NCBI RefSeq assembly: GCF_008016795.1
Contig: NZ_SDIK01000005.1
Location: 1-57,690, forward strand
Source: Prevotella brunnea
GTDB lineage: Bacteria; Bacteroidota; Bacteroidia; Bacteroidales; Bacteroidaceae
Direction: 5' to 3'
DNA length: 57,690 nucleotides
Shown: piece by piece, positions 9,317 through 19,200 of the stretch
Layout: every line of letters begins with the position of its first letter
Numbering within the stretch: the first letter of the stretch is position 1
Translations under genes and position numbers: made by a program
Notes under the pieces: model-generated
What the model saw: the letters and a program-made list of their open reading frames with translations, nothing else
Told to the model about the DNA's origin: nothing
The model's database searches: none

Positions 9317-9555
9317 TTCGAAGCTGCCATTAAGCTGTCAAGCCACGTAGCTTCGGCAATCCACCCGAGACAAATCACATCGTGTTGTTATCTCTCTGAG
9401 TTTCGGGCGATTGCTGTTTCGTTTACGAGTGGAAAATTGCACTTGTCAGTACAGAGGATATGTCCAGCCAATAATAGTTGGACTATCGTTGTCCACCGAT
9501 GCTTAATCGTGCCATCCATCGGATTATATTTGTAAAAACTTGCGCATCAAATTAT
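9317..9555. other. Non-coding stretch left of repeat array A
   Basis: No credible open reading frame lies between the DUF5020 stop and the repeat array. A 7-bp stem (CGAAGCT 9319-9325 with AGCTTCG 9349-9355) directly after the stop could be a weak transcript-end hairpin, but no T run follows. Nothing else was recognised. Confidence 0.4.
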
Positions 9556-9666
9556 AAGAGCTTAGCTTTTGACTTTTAAAAGCTAAGCTTTTGAACAGCA
9601 AAAGCTTAGCTATTGCATCGCAAAAGCTAAGCTTTTAAAATGCCATGTGTAAGTAATTGATAATCA
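9556..9666 (+). repeat. Array A: four 22-bp palindromic units plus TTGATAATCA
   Basis: Four units start at 9556, 9578, 9600 and 9622, exactly 22 bp apart. Each has a 15-bp near-perfect palindrome of the form AAAAGCTWAGCTTTT plus a 7-bp spacer. Unit 1 is AAGAGCTTAGCTTTT and unit 3 is AAAAGCTTAGCTATT; units 2 and 4 are perfect. Twenty base pairs after the last core comes TTGATAATCA (9657-9666). The array lies between convergent genes. Two further copies with the same layout occur at 27879 and 41081. Confidence 0.85.
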
Positions 9667-9790
9667 GACTCTAATTTTTAGCCTTCACTGACCTGTAAAT
9701 TTTGTGATTCATGCTGGAAAGATAGCTGCGTTGTCGTAGGCTAAGTGAGTGAAAAAACGAGGGTTTCTTTCTGCAATGTGCCGGCTATCA

Positions 9791-11773
9791 CTATTTAACA
9801 AAGTCTTCCACAAATTTGTCTTCTGAGATAATCGGAATATTAAGTTGTTTTGCTTTTTGATTTTTTCCAGAAAGGCTGTCAATATCGTTATTGATAAGGA
9901 AATTGGTTGATTTGGAGATGCTGCCAACCACCTTGCCACCCTGACTTTCGATGTAGGCTTTAAGCTCATTTCTGTTCTTGTAATGATGAACATCGCCCGT
10001 TACCACGAAGGTTAGTCCTTCGCAACGCATGCCTTTAGGGATAGATTCGGATTGCGAAATAATGAGTTCCGGCAGCAAGTCATCGAGTATCATGCGATTG
10101 TTTTCATCTTTCATCCATTTGACGAAACTCGAACTTTTCTCAGGACCAATGCCGTCTATTATGGAAAAAACCATAGAATCGGTTGTCGCTCTCGCGGTTT
10201 GGATGAGTTCATTCAACGAATACTCGGAGAGCAAACGAGCGCAGACATCTTTTCCAACCAATGGGATGTTGAGCGCAAAAAGCAATTGTCGGGCTTCAAC
10301 AGCTCGTGCTTTTTCAATGGCTCTTAATAAGTTAGAAACACTTTTGTTGCCAAATCCATCCATGAAACGCAGTTTGTTGGCATAATCATTTAAGTGGAAC
10401 AGGTCGGCATATTCGGAAACCCATCCGAGGTTGATGAATTTTTGTAGGGTTTGTTCTGACAATCCATCAATGCTGATTCCTTCTTTCGAGACGAAGCGTG
10501 CAAATTTTTTCAACTGCTTCGCCGGACAATTCACGTTGGTGCAATGGAGTGTTTTCGTTCCGCTGTTTTCACTTTCTTTCACTTCTGTTTCTGCTTTACA
10601 AACAGGGCATGTGTCGGGAATAGTAAAAACTCCTTTTCTCTCCTTCACCTGAATGACTTTCGGGATAATCTTATTGGCTTTGATAACAGAGAGAAGCGAC
10701 CCTTTACCGCCAATCCCCAGACGTTCGCATTCCGAGATGTTGCAGAGGCTTGCTCGTTTCACGGTTGTTCCTTCTAAATCCACCGGATTGAATACTGCGA
10801 CAGGCGAGATGGTGGAGGCTGCGCATGACCATTCAATATGGTCGAGTTGCGTTTCCACACTTTCATCCTGCCACTTGAAAGCATACCCCGCGCGCGTGGC
10901 ATGATGTCCGGTGATGCTTCCTCCGGCGGCATATTCCGTATCGTCAAACGAGACGACAAGTCCGTCGACAGGATAGGGATTGATGCGATGGGTTACAAGT
11001 TCCGTCCATTTGTTTACCACCTTATTAATATTGTCGGTAGAAGGGGCTTTTATCAGTTCGTGCTCAACAGTATTGAATTTATTTGCTTCCAAAAATTCCA
11101 TGCGTTCTCCCCATGACCTTATATCTTTCTCACAATATACCAACGTGAAAGGTATCCATCTGATTTTTCGTTCCTTCACTTCGTTTATTTCTTTCAGGGT
11201 CAGAGATCCGGAAGCCAAGTTGCGCGGGTTGGCATATTCCTCATCTGCCTCCATGTTGAATTGTTCAAAATCGGCATAACTGATTACGGCCTCTCCTCGA
11301 ATTACAACATGTCCTTTCTCCGCAATGGCAGGGTTTATACCCTTGATGGCAGGGGCAAGATGAGTAATGTTCGTACCAATATGCCCATTGCCGCGAGTTA
11401 CGACTTTGGTGAGTTGTCCGTTGTCGTAGGTAACGACCAGTGTCAGCCCATCGAGTTTCCACGAAATCCATATCGGTTTTCCTTCAGCCCACTTCGCCAG
11501 TTCTTCCGTCTTCTTGGTTTTCGCCAGCGAGAGTGCCGCAAACTCATGTTGTTCTTTCGCTCCTGCTAAGTTGTCAGCACTCACGTTTGAGGTAGGAGAA
11601 TCCGGTAAGACAATGCCGGTCTCCCTTTCCAATTCCTTGAGTTCATCGAAGGCTGCATCCCATTCATGGTCAGACATGATTTCACTCCGTCCGTTGTAAT
11701 AGGCGTCAGACGCTTTGTTCAGCCTCGTTACGAGAGATTGCATTCGTAGTTCTTGTTCGCTTTGCATAATCAT
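9791..11773 (-). CDS. ligA: NAD-dependent DNA ligase, divergent LigA family member
   Basis: Seals 3'-OH/5'-P nicks using NAD+. The adenylation lysine is Lys106 in WKLDG. A domain Ia region (YYNGRSEIMSDHEWD) precedes it, four zinc-finger cysteines (CPVCK then CTNVNCPAKQ) lie near 400-430, helix-hairpin-helix segments follow, and a C-terminal BRCT domain spans about 580-660. Several positions differ from canonical LigA: the usual E-P-K-[IL]-D-G reads I-S-W-K-L-D-G, the domain Ia AEYD reads HEWD, and MLSLxNAF reads ALSLAKTK. This resembles a second ligase type seen in some Firmicutes (from memory). It may therefore be a paralogue, and the essential ligase may lie elsewhere. It is last in an operon with a B3/4 protein and a Nudix enzyme. 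Starts at codon 1 or 3 are both possible. Confidence 0.88.
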   Translation of the reverse strand: MIMQSEQELRMQSLVTRLNKASDAYYNGRSEIMSDHEWDAAFDELKELERETGIVLPDSPTSNVSADNLAGAKEQHEFAALSLAKTKKTEELAKWAEGKPIWISWKLDGLTLVVTYDNGQLTKVVTRGNGHIGTNITHLAPAIKGINPAIAEKGHVVIRGEAVISYADFEQFNMEADEEYANPRNLASGSLTLKEINEVKERKIRWIPFTLVYCEKDIRSWGERMEFLEANKFNTVEHELIKAPSTDNINKVVNKWTELVTHRINPYPVDGLVVSFDDTEYAAGGSITGHHATRAGYAFKWQDESVETQLDHIEWSCAASTISPVAVFNPVDLEGTTVKRASLCNISECERLGIGGKGSLLSVIKANKIIPKVIQVKERKGVFTIPDTCPVCKAETEVKESENSGTKTLHCTNVNCPAKQLKKFARFVSKEGISIDGLSEQTLQKFINLGWVSEYADLFHLNDYANKLRFMDGFGNKSVSNLLRAIEKARAVEARQLLFALNIPLVGKDVCARLLSEYSLNELIQTARATTDSMVFSIIDGIGPEKSSSFVKWMKDENNRMILDDLLPELIISQSESIPKGMRCEGLTFVVTGDVHHYKNRNELKAYIESQGGKVVGSISKSTNFLINNDIDSLSGKNQKAKQLNIPIISEDKFVEDFVK

Positions 11774-11807
11774 AGAAATTAATTGAAGTCGTTATGGGCA
11801 GAGGTAT

Positions 11808-12470
11808 TTAATAAATGGTGTATGTTCCACCATCGCTATCACAATATTTCCGCAATAAATCTTGAATAAATTCTGCATTGTCCCTTACGGCTTTTTCATT
11901 TCCATCGTACCCATTGATGAGGACTACAAGGTGCGATGTGTCAATGGCTATCTTTGTGCGCTCGTTGTCGGAAGTGGGTGTGCCCACGCCTCCTGCCGCA
12001 TCGCGATATACGGGCAAGCCATGAATGTTTATCATTCCTCTTCCTATTCCCTCGTAGGGTTCGCCCTCTTTTCCAATGCCCAACGTGAGCTTACTGCCTT
12101 CAAACTTATCGGCATCGAAACCGCCAATGCTGTAGCCGAATGCGATAGACGCAAGGTTAATGAGATCGACAAGTGTGTTGATTTGATAAAGTTCTTTTCC
12201 TTGAAGCATTCTTCGGATGAGCGATTCCGCAGCCGGACGATATCTCGAAGGATCTTTTCCGCACTCGCGATAAACTTTGCGTGTAGCTGCTATTCCCGAT
12301 AATTCCTTTAAGCTTTCTGTGGTTAATCGCTCTTTGTATCGCGCGGCATAGGTATGAATCTCATCCCAAAGAGCAGGACAAAACTTTGAGTTTTTCACTT
12401 GCGCGTCCACACAAGCACCAATGAAGTTCGGACATACCTTTTCTATTTCTTTGCTTACTGTAACCTCCAT
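11808..12470 (-). CDS. Solo B3/4-domain protein (phenylalanyl-tRNA synthetase beta-like editing domain)
   Basis: A freestanding B3/4 fold (COG3382-type), homologous to the editing module of PheRS beta. The family is thought to act in aminoacyl-tRNA or amino-acid proofreading, but the role is not established. Features that fit are the helical N-terminus and the central IGGFDADKFEG, with RDAAGGVGTPTSDNERTKIAIDTSHLVVLINGYD near the C-terminus. I chose the ATG at 12470, giving MEVTVSKEIEKV (220 residues). An ORF extension further upstream lies inside the Nudix gene in another frame. The chosen start overlaps the 3' end of the Nudix gene by 16 nt, indicating translational coupling, and ligA follows after 34 bp. 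Confidence 0.82.
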   Translation of the reverse strand: MEVTVSKEIEKVCPNFIGACVDAQVKNSKFCPALWDEIHTYAARYKERLTTESLKELSGIAATRKVYRECGKDPSRYRPAAESLIRRMLQGKELYQINTLVDLINLASIAFGYSIGGFDADKFEGSKLTLGIGKEGEPYEGIGRGMINIHGLPVYRDAAGGVGTPTSDNERTKIAIDTSHLVVLINGYDGNEKAVRDNAEFIQDLLRKYCDSDGGTYTIY

Positions 12471-12856
12471 ATCTTTTCTATTAATAACTTGTCGGCTTCC
12501 GTCCAATTCAAGGAAGGAAATTCTTCTGTGGCCAGCCATTTTGCGTCCAAATGCGCAAGTAACTTGAAGTTGTTGTTGCGTGCAAGACATTCGTATGCTT
12601 TTAGATGGATGATAAAGTCGGGATATTCATGTTCTATTGTTCCAAGCTTTCTGCCCACGAATATGTCCCAATCCATTTCTTCGCGTATTTCCCTTCGCAA
12701 AGCCTCGTAGTCGTTTTCGTTATCTTCTACTTTTCCACCCGGAAACTCCCAATGTTCAGCTGTGTAATCGGGACCTTTACGGAGCCTTTGTGTGCATAAA
12801 TACTTGTTACCATCACGCATGATGGCACAGACCACATTTATTCTTTTCTTTTTCAT
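12455..12856 (-). CDS. mutT: Nudix hydrolase, MutT-like
   Basis: A small (133 residues) nucleoside-diphosphate-X hydrolase, probably cleaning oxidised dNTPs such as 8-oxo-dGTP. The full Nudix box is present: Gly41, Glu47 and the REIREE core (residues 55-60) within GGKVEDNENDYEALRREIREEMDW. The N-terminal INVVCAIMRDGNKYLCTQR and EHWEFPGG match MutT. It is the first gene of an apparent Nudix, B3/4, ligase operon. It is divergent from nhaD, with a TATATTTG box 18 nt upstream on its own strand. The exact substrate is inferred from family resemblance. Confidence 0.9.
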   Translation of the reverse strand: MKKKRINVVCAIMRDGNKYLCTQRLRKGPDYTAEHWEFPGGKVEDNENDYEALRREIREEMDWDIFVGRKLGTIEHEYPDFIIHLKAYECLARNNNFKLLAHLDAKWLATEEFPSLNWTEADKLLIEKIWRLQ

Positions 12857-12874
12857 GATACTGTGATTTTGCTA

Positions 12875-12965
12875 CAAATATACTATAAATTTATGAGAAA
12901 TTCCAATCCTTATTCTATTTTTCCCATACTATTTATGTCTTACTCATAACTTTTGTGTACCTTTG
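12875..12965. promoter_or_regulatory. Divergent -7 boxes between the Nudix gene and nhaD
   Basis: Reverse-strand TATATTTG (12875-12882) faces the Nudix operon, and forward-strand TACCTTTG (12958-12965) lies 23 nt before the nhaD ATG. The forward box overlaps the upstream TTG-initiated extension of nhaD, supporting the internal ATG as the true start. Confidence 0.5.
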
Positions 12966-12988
12966 TCGTCAAATTAAATTTAATAAAA

Positions 12989-14371
12989 ATGTCAACACTA
13001 TCAATTTCAATTATTGTTGCTTTTGTATTAGGGTACGCCCTGATTGCAATGGAAAGCCTGACAAAAATCAATAAGGCTGCTATTGCCTTACTAATGTTTG
13101 TATGCTGTTGGACACTTTACATGATTAATCCGGCATCTTTCATACAAATCATGCATCCCGACTTTAAGGGTGTAGGTCAAGAAGTTATTACGTTTGTCAA
13201 TGAAGTCATTACACGTCATTTGGGTGATACGGCAACGACTTTGTTTTTCTTAATGGGAGCCATGACCATCGTTGAGATAGTGGATCAAAATGGCGGCTTC
13301 AATTGGGTGAAAAATGTCATGCAAACCAAGTCGAAACGCAGTTTGATGTGGCGCATAGCTTTTATGACCTTTATACTCTCTGCCATACTCGACAATCTTA
13401 CGACGAGTATTGTAATGATTATGATTCTGCGGAAACTCATTCGCAACCATAACGATCGACTGATATATGCTTCTTTGGTTATCATCGCTGCCAATTCGGG
13501 AGGGGCTTTCTCACCGATAGGGGACGTTACAACCATTATGCTGTGGAATGCGGGAATGATTACCGCTGTGGGAGTTATTTCGGAAATCTTTATACCATCA
13601 TTGGTGTCGATGGTTATTCCGGCTTTCATCCTTCAGTACATGTTGAAAGGCGACATGGAAAGCGATGTTGAAAAGATAGTGGAATCTGAAGTGTCTGATG
13701 AGGAATTTGGAAGCAAGCAGCGTAAGGTAATTTTTATTGTTGGTGTGGGAGGTCTTTGCTTTGTACCTATATTCAAGTCCATTACCCATCTGCCTCCGTT
13801 TGTGGGTATATTACTCGTCCTTAGCGTCTTATGGACGGTAACAGAGCTATTCTATCGTCATTTGCATCGAAAGAACGGAGGCAATCAAAATTTCGCTAAA
13901 CGTGTTTCCAATATCATGCGCAGAATAGACATGTCCACCATCCTCTTTTTTCTTGGCATTTTGATGGCAGTCGCTTGTTTGCAGGAAATAGGATTGTTGA
14001 CACAGATGGGTGGTTCCTTAAATGATATATTCAATGAGAACCACTATGCGGTAACAGGAATTATAGGTGTGCTTTCATCCATTGTGGACAACGTGCCATT
14101 AGTAGCCGGTTGTATGGGTATGTATCCCATTCAGGCTGCCGGGGATATGGCAGTAGATGGCATCTTTTGGCAGTTGCTGGCTTATTGTGCAGGTGTGGGA
14201 GGTTCCATGCTGATTATTGGCAGTGCTGCCGGAGTAGTCGTAATGGGTTTGGAAAAAATCACTTTCGGATGGTATATGAAGAAGATTACATGGATAGCTT
14301 TCGTGGGCTATATTGCGGGGATTCTCAGTTATTGGGTTATTCGCAATTTCCTTTTAACCACTCCGCTATAA
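12989..14371 (+). CDS. nhaD: NhaD-type sodium/proton antiporter
   Basis: An inner-membrane ion-transporter-superfamily antiporter exchanging Na+ or Li+ for H+. About twelve hydrophobic segments are visible. Two signature re-entrant regions are present: LSAILDNLTTSIVMIMILRKL with IIAANSGGAFSPIGDVTTIMLW in the first half, and the mirrored SSIVDNVPLVAG and GGSMLIIGSAAGVVVMGLEK in the second. I chose the ATG at 12989 (MSTLSISIIVAF, 460 residues) over a TTG 36 nt upstream because the latter lies inside the TACCTTTG promoter box. The gene ends in a hairpin terminator at 14415. It is a single-gene unit, divergent from the Nudix gene. Confidence 0.92.
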   Translation: MSTLSISIIVAFVLGYALIAMESLTKINKAAIALLMFVCCWTLYMINPASFIQIMHPDFKGVGQEVITFVNEVITRHLGDTATTLFFLMGAMTIVEIVDQNGGFNWVKNVMQTKSKRSLMWRIAFMTFILSAILDNLTTSIVMIMILRKLIRNHNDRLIYASLVIIAANSGGAFSPIGDVTTIMLWNAGMITAVGVISEIFIPSLVSMVIPAFILQYMLKGDMESDVEKIVESEVSDEEFGSKQRKVIFIVGVGGLCFVPIFKSITHLPPFVGILLVLSVLWTVTELFYRHLHRKNGGNQNFAKRVSNIMRRIDMSTILFFLGILMAVACLQEIGLLTQMGGSLNDIFNENHYAVTGIIGVLSSIVDNVPLVAGCMGMYPIQAAGDMAVDGIFWQLLAYCAGVGGSMLIIGSAAGVVVMGLEKITFGWYMKKITWIAFVGYIAGILSYWVIRNFLLTTPL

Positions 14372-14414
14372 GTTTGTCGCAGTATAGAGGTCGATAGATT
14401 TCTTTATTAATTCT

Positions 14415-14471
14415 ATACCCAAAAGGCGCACTCCCATTGTCTTGGAAGTCTCCTCTTGGGTATTTTTTTTA
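14415..14471 (+). terminator. Rho-independent terminator downstream of nhaD
   Basis: An 8-bp stem ATACCCAA (14415-14422) with TTGGGTAT (14456-14463) encloses a 33-nt loop that could extend the helix with AGG/CCT. A run of eight T residues follows. Only about 35 nt separate it from the next start codon, and no -7 box is visible in between, so it could also act as a leader element of the downstream gene. Confidence 0.75.
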
Positions 14472-14506
14472 ACGAAGATATACGAGTAAGTTTTTTTTGA
14501 TTAATT

Positions 14507-16114
14507 ATGATACAGGAATATCAACTTAGGGTTACCCCACAAACAGCTTACAACGAACAAAACATTAAAGCGTTTCTTGCCCGGGATAAGGGATTGGATG
14601 CGAGAACCATCCATGCGGTTCGCACATTGAAAAAGTCAATAGACGCCCGACACAGGGATATATATATCAACTTGAAAGTGCGGGTTTATATAAACGAAGA
14701 ACCTACCGATGATGTTTTCGTGAGAACTGAATATGCTGATGTAAGTTCCGCTCCTGCTGTAATAGTCGTAGGCGCGGGACCCGGTGGGTTTTTTGCCGCA
14801 CTTCGTCTCATTGAATTAGGCTTGCGCCCCATCGTGCTTGAGCGAGGGAAATCTGTTCGAGAACGCAATAAGGATTTATCCTTGATTTCTAAAACTCAGA
14901 AAGTAAATCCCGAATCCAATTATTGTTTTGGAGAAGGAGGAGCCGGTGCAAACTCTGATGGAAAACTCTACACTCGAAGTAAGAAGCGAGGTTCGGTGGA
15001 GAAAATTCTGAATGTGTTCTGTCAGCATGGAGCCTCTCCTGCCATATTGTCGGATGCTCATCCTCATATTGGTACGGATAAACTCCCGAAAGTGATTGAG
15101 AATATGCGAAATACTATCCGATCGTGTGGGGGAGAAGTATATTTTCAAACAAAGATGACCTCCTTTATCATCGATTCCAACAAAGTTATTGGGGTTCGTG
15201 CCAAGACGGTTTTCGAGAGCGACATCCAAATTGAAAAAGTGTTTCATGGACCGGTCATACTTGCCACAGGTCATTCTGCTCGTGATGTGTATCGCTATTT
15301 AGCGGAAAGCAAAGTTGAGATGGAGCCTAAGGGAATAGCCGTGGGAGTGAGATTGGAACATCCATCGCAGCTTATTGACCAAATTCAGTATCATAATAAG
15401 ACAGGTAGGGGAAAATATCTCCCCGCCGCTGAATATTCTTTTGTAACTCAGGCGCGCCAACGAGGTGTTTATTCGTTCTGTATGTGTCCCGGGGGCTTTG
15501 TTATTCCTTCCGCATCGGGACCACGGCAAATCGTTACCAACGGAATGAGCACTGCCAATAGAGGTTCCAAATGGTCAAATTCGGGAATGGTGGTACAAGT
15601 AAATCCTGATGACCTGCCGGGTAATGACTTACTTAGGATGCTTACTTTTCAAGAACGCATGGAACAAGACGCATGGCAACAGGGCAACATGCGGCAGACT
15701 GCTCCGGCACAACGCATGACTGACTTCGTAAACAAGCGCTTGTCCTATGATTTGCCCTCATCAAGCTATACGCCGGGGTTAATATCAAGCCCATTGCATT
15801 TTTGGATGCCACCTTTCGTTACCATTAGATTGCAGGAGGCGTTCCAAACCTTTGGAAAACAGGCTCATGGTTTTCTCACCAAGGAGGCTTTGATGATAGC
15901 TGTCGAAACGCGAACAAGTTCTCCGGTGCGTATTCTCAGAGAACCTGACACCCTGATGCATCTGCGATTGCGCGGACTTTTTCCCTGTGGCGAAGGAGCC
16001 GGGTATGCCGGAGGAATTGTCAGTGCGGGTATGGATGGAGAACGATGTGCTGAGATGGCGAAATTATATGTTGAAGCATCGCTGACTGACATCAAAAAAC
16101 AGATAATGAAATAA
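14507..16114 (+). CDS. FAD-dependent dehydrogenase, COG2509 type
   Basis: A putative flavoprotein oxidoreductase. The Rossmann FAD-binding motif is VVVGAGPGGFFAALRLIELG near 87-106 with the acidic strand end VLERG. It is preceded by an approximately 80-residue alpha/beta N-terminal domain typical of this group. Other conserved segments are NYCFGEGGAGANSDGKLYTR, ILATGHSARDVYRYL, and the C-terminal second FAD contact GEGAGYAGGIVSAGMDG. There is no signal peptide or membrane segment. The 535-residue length fits the family, whose substrate is unknown. It is convergent with carB across a long hairpin. Confidence 0.85.
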   Translation: MIQEYQLRVTPQTAYNEQNIKAFLARDKGLDARTIHAVRTLKKSIDARHRDIYINLKVRVYINEEPTDDVFVRTEYADVSSAPAVIVVGAGPGGFFAALRLIELGLRPIVLERGKSVRERNKDLSLISKTQKVNPESNYCFGEGGAGANSDGKLYTRSKKRGSVEKILNVFCQHGASPAILSDAHPHIGTDKLPKVIENMRNTIRSCGGEVYFQTKMTSFIIDSNKVIGVRAKTVFESDIQIEKVFHGPVILATGHSARDVYRYLAESKVEMEPKGIAVGVRLEHPSQLIDQIQYHNKTGRGKYLPAAEYSFVTQARQRGVYSFCMCPGGFVIPSASGPRQIVTNGMSTANRGSKWSNSGMVVQVNPDDLPGNDLLRMLTFQERMEQDAWQQGNMRQTAPAQRMTDFVNKRLSYDLPSSSYTPGLISSPLHFWMPPFVTIRLQEAFQTFGKQAHGFLTKEALMIAVETRTSSPVRILREPDTLMHLRLRGLFPCGEGAGYAGGIVSAGMDGERCAEMAKLYVEASLTDIKKQIMK

Positions 16115-16215
16115 TACTCCCCCACTATATCATCTGTCTATGTAGGCTAATGTCTTGCACCATCAGGCACGAATAGATAGAGATTTTATCTTATTATTTC
16201 CTTATGAATTGTTTT

Positions 16216-16256
16216 ATCTCGAGGCTCATAGCATTGGCATGCATGAGCCTCGAGAT
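16216..16256. repeat. Perfect 14-bp inverted repeat between convergent genes
   Basis: Arms ATCTCGAGGCTCAT (16216-16229) and ATGAGCCTCGAGAT (16243-16256) pair without mismatch. The stem can continue through one bulged A with GCAT/ATGC around a 4-nt loop. It lies in the 160-bp gap between the FAD dehydrogenase and carB 3' ends. Neither side carries a strong T run, so termination may depend on stem strength or Rho. Confidence 0.7.
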
Positions 16257-16274
16257 GGTAAAAGCATGAATGGA

Positions 16275-19200
16275 TCAGTATTCTCCCCAAGCCTTGATAT
16301 CGATGGTATCGAGGCTGTTGTTGCAAAATGCCGTGATGAACGCGCTGGCAAGACGGCTATTCGTAATCAATGGTATGTTCAGGTCGATGGTGGCACGCCT
16401 GATTTTATAGCCGTTGGTCAGTTCGCGAGGCGTGAGGTCTTTGGGAATGTTCACTACCATGTCTATCTTCTTCTCGTGCAAGAGGCTGAGTGCCTGTGGC
16501 TGCATACCCTCATCAGAGGGCCAATAAACCAATGTGTTATCCACGCCATTCTCCGTCAAGAACTTGGAGGTGCCTCCGGTTGCGTAGAGGTTATAACCAT
16601 GGTTGCGCAACATTTTTGCCGCGTCGAGCATTTCGGCTTTTTGCTTTGCACCACCTGTGGAAAGAAGAATATTCTTCTTCGGAATGCGATGCCCCACCGA
16701 AAGCATGCTCTTCAGTAAGGCGGTTGAAGTGTCATCGCCAAGGCATCCCACCTCGCCGGTGGAACTCATATCAACGCCCAAGACTGGGTCTGCCTTTTGC
16801 AAACGATTGAAAGAAAACTGACTTGCCTTTATGCCCACATAGTCAAGATCGAAGAGGTTCTTACTTGGCTTTTCCACGGACACGCCTAACATTACCTTCG
16901 TGGCAAGGTCAATCAAGTTGAGTTTCAAAACCTTGCTTACGAATGGGAAGGAACGGCTCGCACGAAGGTTGCACTCAATGACCAAAATATCGTTCTCGCG
17001 TGCCATGAATTGTATGTTGAACGGACCATTAATATGCAATGCCTTTGCTATCTGCCGACTGATGCGTTTCACGCGGCGCACGGTTTCCACGTAGAGTTTC
17101 TGTGGGGGGAACTGTATGGTGGCATCACCGGAGTGAACTCCGGCAAACTCGATATGTTCGGAAATGGCATAAGCAAGTATCTCTCCGTCCCTTGCCACTG
17201 CATCCATCTCAATTTCCTTAGCATGCTCAATGAACTTGCTGACCACCACAGGATGATCCTCGCTAACATTGGCTGCCAACCGGAGGAACTTCGTCAGCTC
17301 ATCCTTATTGGAGCATACGTTCATCGCTGCACCTGAGAGGACATAGGAGGGACGTACAAGAACAGGAAATCCTACCTTATCCACGAATTCGTTGATATCG
17401 TCCATGCTCGTGAGTGCACGCCATTCGGGTTGGTTAATGCCTCGTTCGGAGAGCAGCGAGGAAAACTTGGCGCGATCTTCAGCATTGTCGATGTCCTTTG
17501 CCTTTGTTCCAAGAATGGTAACGTTCTCGGCATCAAGATACATGGCAAGATTATTGGGAATCTGTCCGCCTGTAGAGACTATCACGCCGTGTGGACTTTC
17601 AAAATCGATGATGTCCATAACACGCTCGAAAGTAAGTTCATCGAAATAGAGGCGGTCGCACATGTCATAATCGGTGGATACAGTCTCCGGGTTGTAATTG
17701 ATCATGATGGAACGATAGCCCTGCTTGCGAATGGTATTTAAGGCTTGGACGCCACACCAATCGAACTCCACGGAACTTCCAATGCGATAGGCTCCCGATC
17801 CAAGAACGATGACGCTGTTGCGGTCGTTCACAAATCTGATGTCGGATTTTATGCCCGAATAGGTAACATAAAGATAGTTGGTTTGGGCAGGATATTCAGC
17901 GGCGAGGGTATCGATTTGCTTTACCACGGGAAGAATACCATAACTCTTGCGTAGCTTGCGAACAACGAGCATCGCTTGATGCATGTTCTTACACTCTTCC
18001 TCCAACCCAACGGCGCGGGCGATTTGAAAGTCGGTGAACCCATATACCTTTGCTTCACGCAATTGTTCCTTGTCCAAAGTGTTGATATTGTGTGCTTTCA
18101 GTCCCTCATCAATATCAATGATGTGCTTGAGCTTGTTAAGGAACCAACAATCTATCTTTGTCAGGTCATGGATTTGGTTCACGGTATAACCTTTATGCAT
18201 TGCCTTTGAGATGACAAAGACGCGTTTGTCTGTGGGTTCACGCAGAGCTTCGTCGATGTCCGGGATTTGCAGTTCCTTGTTCTCTACAAAACCATGCATA
18301 CCCTGTCCTATCATTCGGAGACCTTTTTGTATGGCTTCTTCAAAGTTCCTACCAATTGCCATGACCTCGCCCACCGATTTCATGCTTGATCCTAATTCCT
18401 TGTCCACGCCACGGAACTTGCTCAAGTCCCAACGGGGTATCTTACATACAACGTAGTCGAGTGCAGGTTCGAAGAATGCCGATGTTGTTTTGGTAACGGA
18501 GTTCTTCAGTTCAAAGAGTCCGTATCCCATACCGAGCTTTGCAGCCACGAAAGCCAAGGGATAGCCTGTGGCCTTGCTTGCCAAGGCCGAGGAGCGCGAA
18601 AGGCGGGCATTTACCTCGATGACCCGGTAATCCTCGCTTTGTGGGTCGAAAGCATACTGCACATTGCACTCGCCCACGATACCTATATGGCGCACGATGC
18701 GAATGGCAAGCGCTCTAAGCTTATGATATTCGCTATTGGTAAGGGTTTGCGAGGGTGCTACCACAATCGACTCTCCTGTATGGATGCCAAGGGGATCGAA
18801 GTTCTCCATGTTACAGACCGTGATGCAGTTATCGTAACGGTCGCGCACCACTTCATATTCTATCTCTTTCCATCCCTTAAGACTTTTCTCCACCAAGACT
18901 TGTGGCGAGAAAGAGAAGGCTTTCTCGCAGATTTTGTCGAGTTCTTCCTCATTATCGGCAAAGCCACTTCCCAAGCCACCCAAGGCATAGGCAGCTCTGA
19001 TGATGACGGGATAACCGAGCGTTTTTGCTGCTTCGCGCGCGCTTCGTATATCTTCGCAAGCCTCGCTCTTAATGGTCTTTACGTCTATCTCGTCCAGCCG
19101 TTCGACGAACAGTTCTCGGTCTTCTGTGTTCATGATGGCTTCAACGGGTGTTCCCAATACCTTTACATTGTATTTTCGCAACACTCCCGAACGGTCAAGC

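Noticed and set aside
9556..9643. Array A as a CRISPR array
   Set aside because: Unit spacing is only 22 bp with 7-bp spacers, the units are palindromic, and no cas gene is nearby.
9709..9993. Reverse-strand open reading overlapping the 3' end of ligA
   Set aside because: Most of it is out of frame inside the BRCT domain of ligA; the remainder is low-quality intergenic sequence.
12953..12988. Upstream TTG start for nhaD
   Set aside because: It falls inside a TACCTTTG -7 box; the ATG at 12989 gives a normal NhaD N-terminus.
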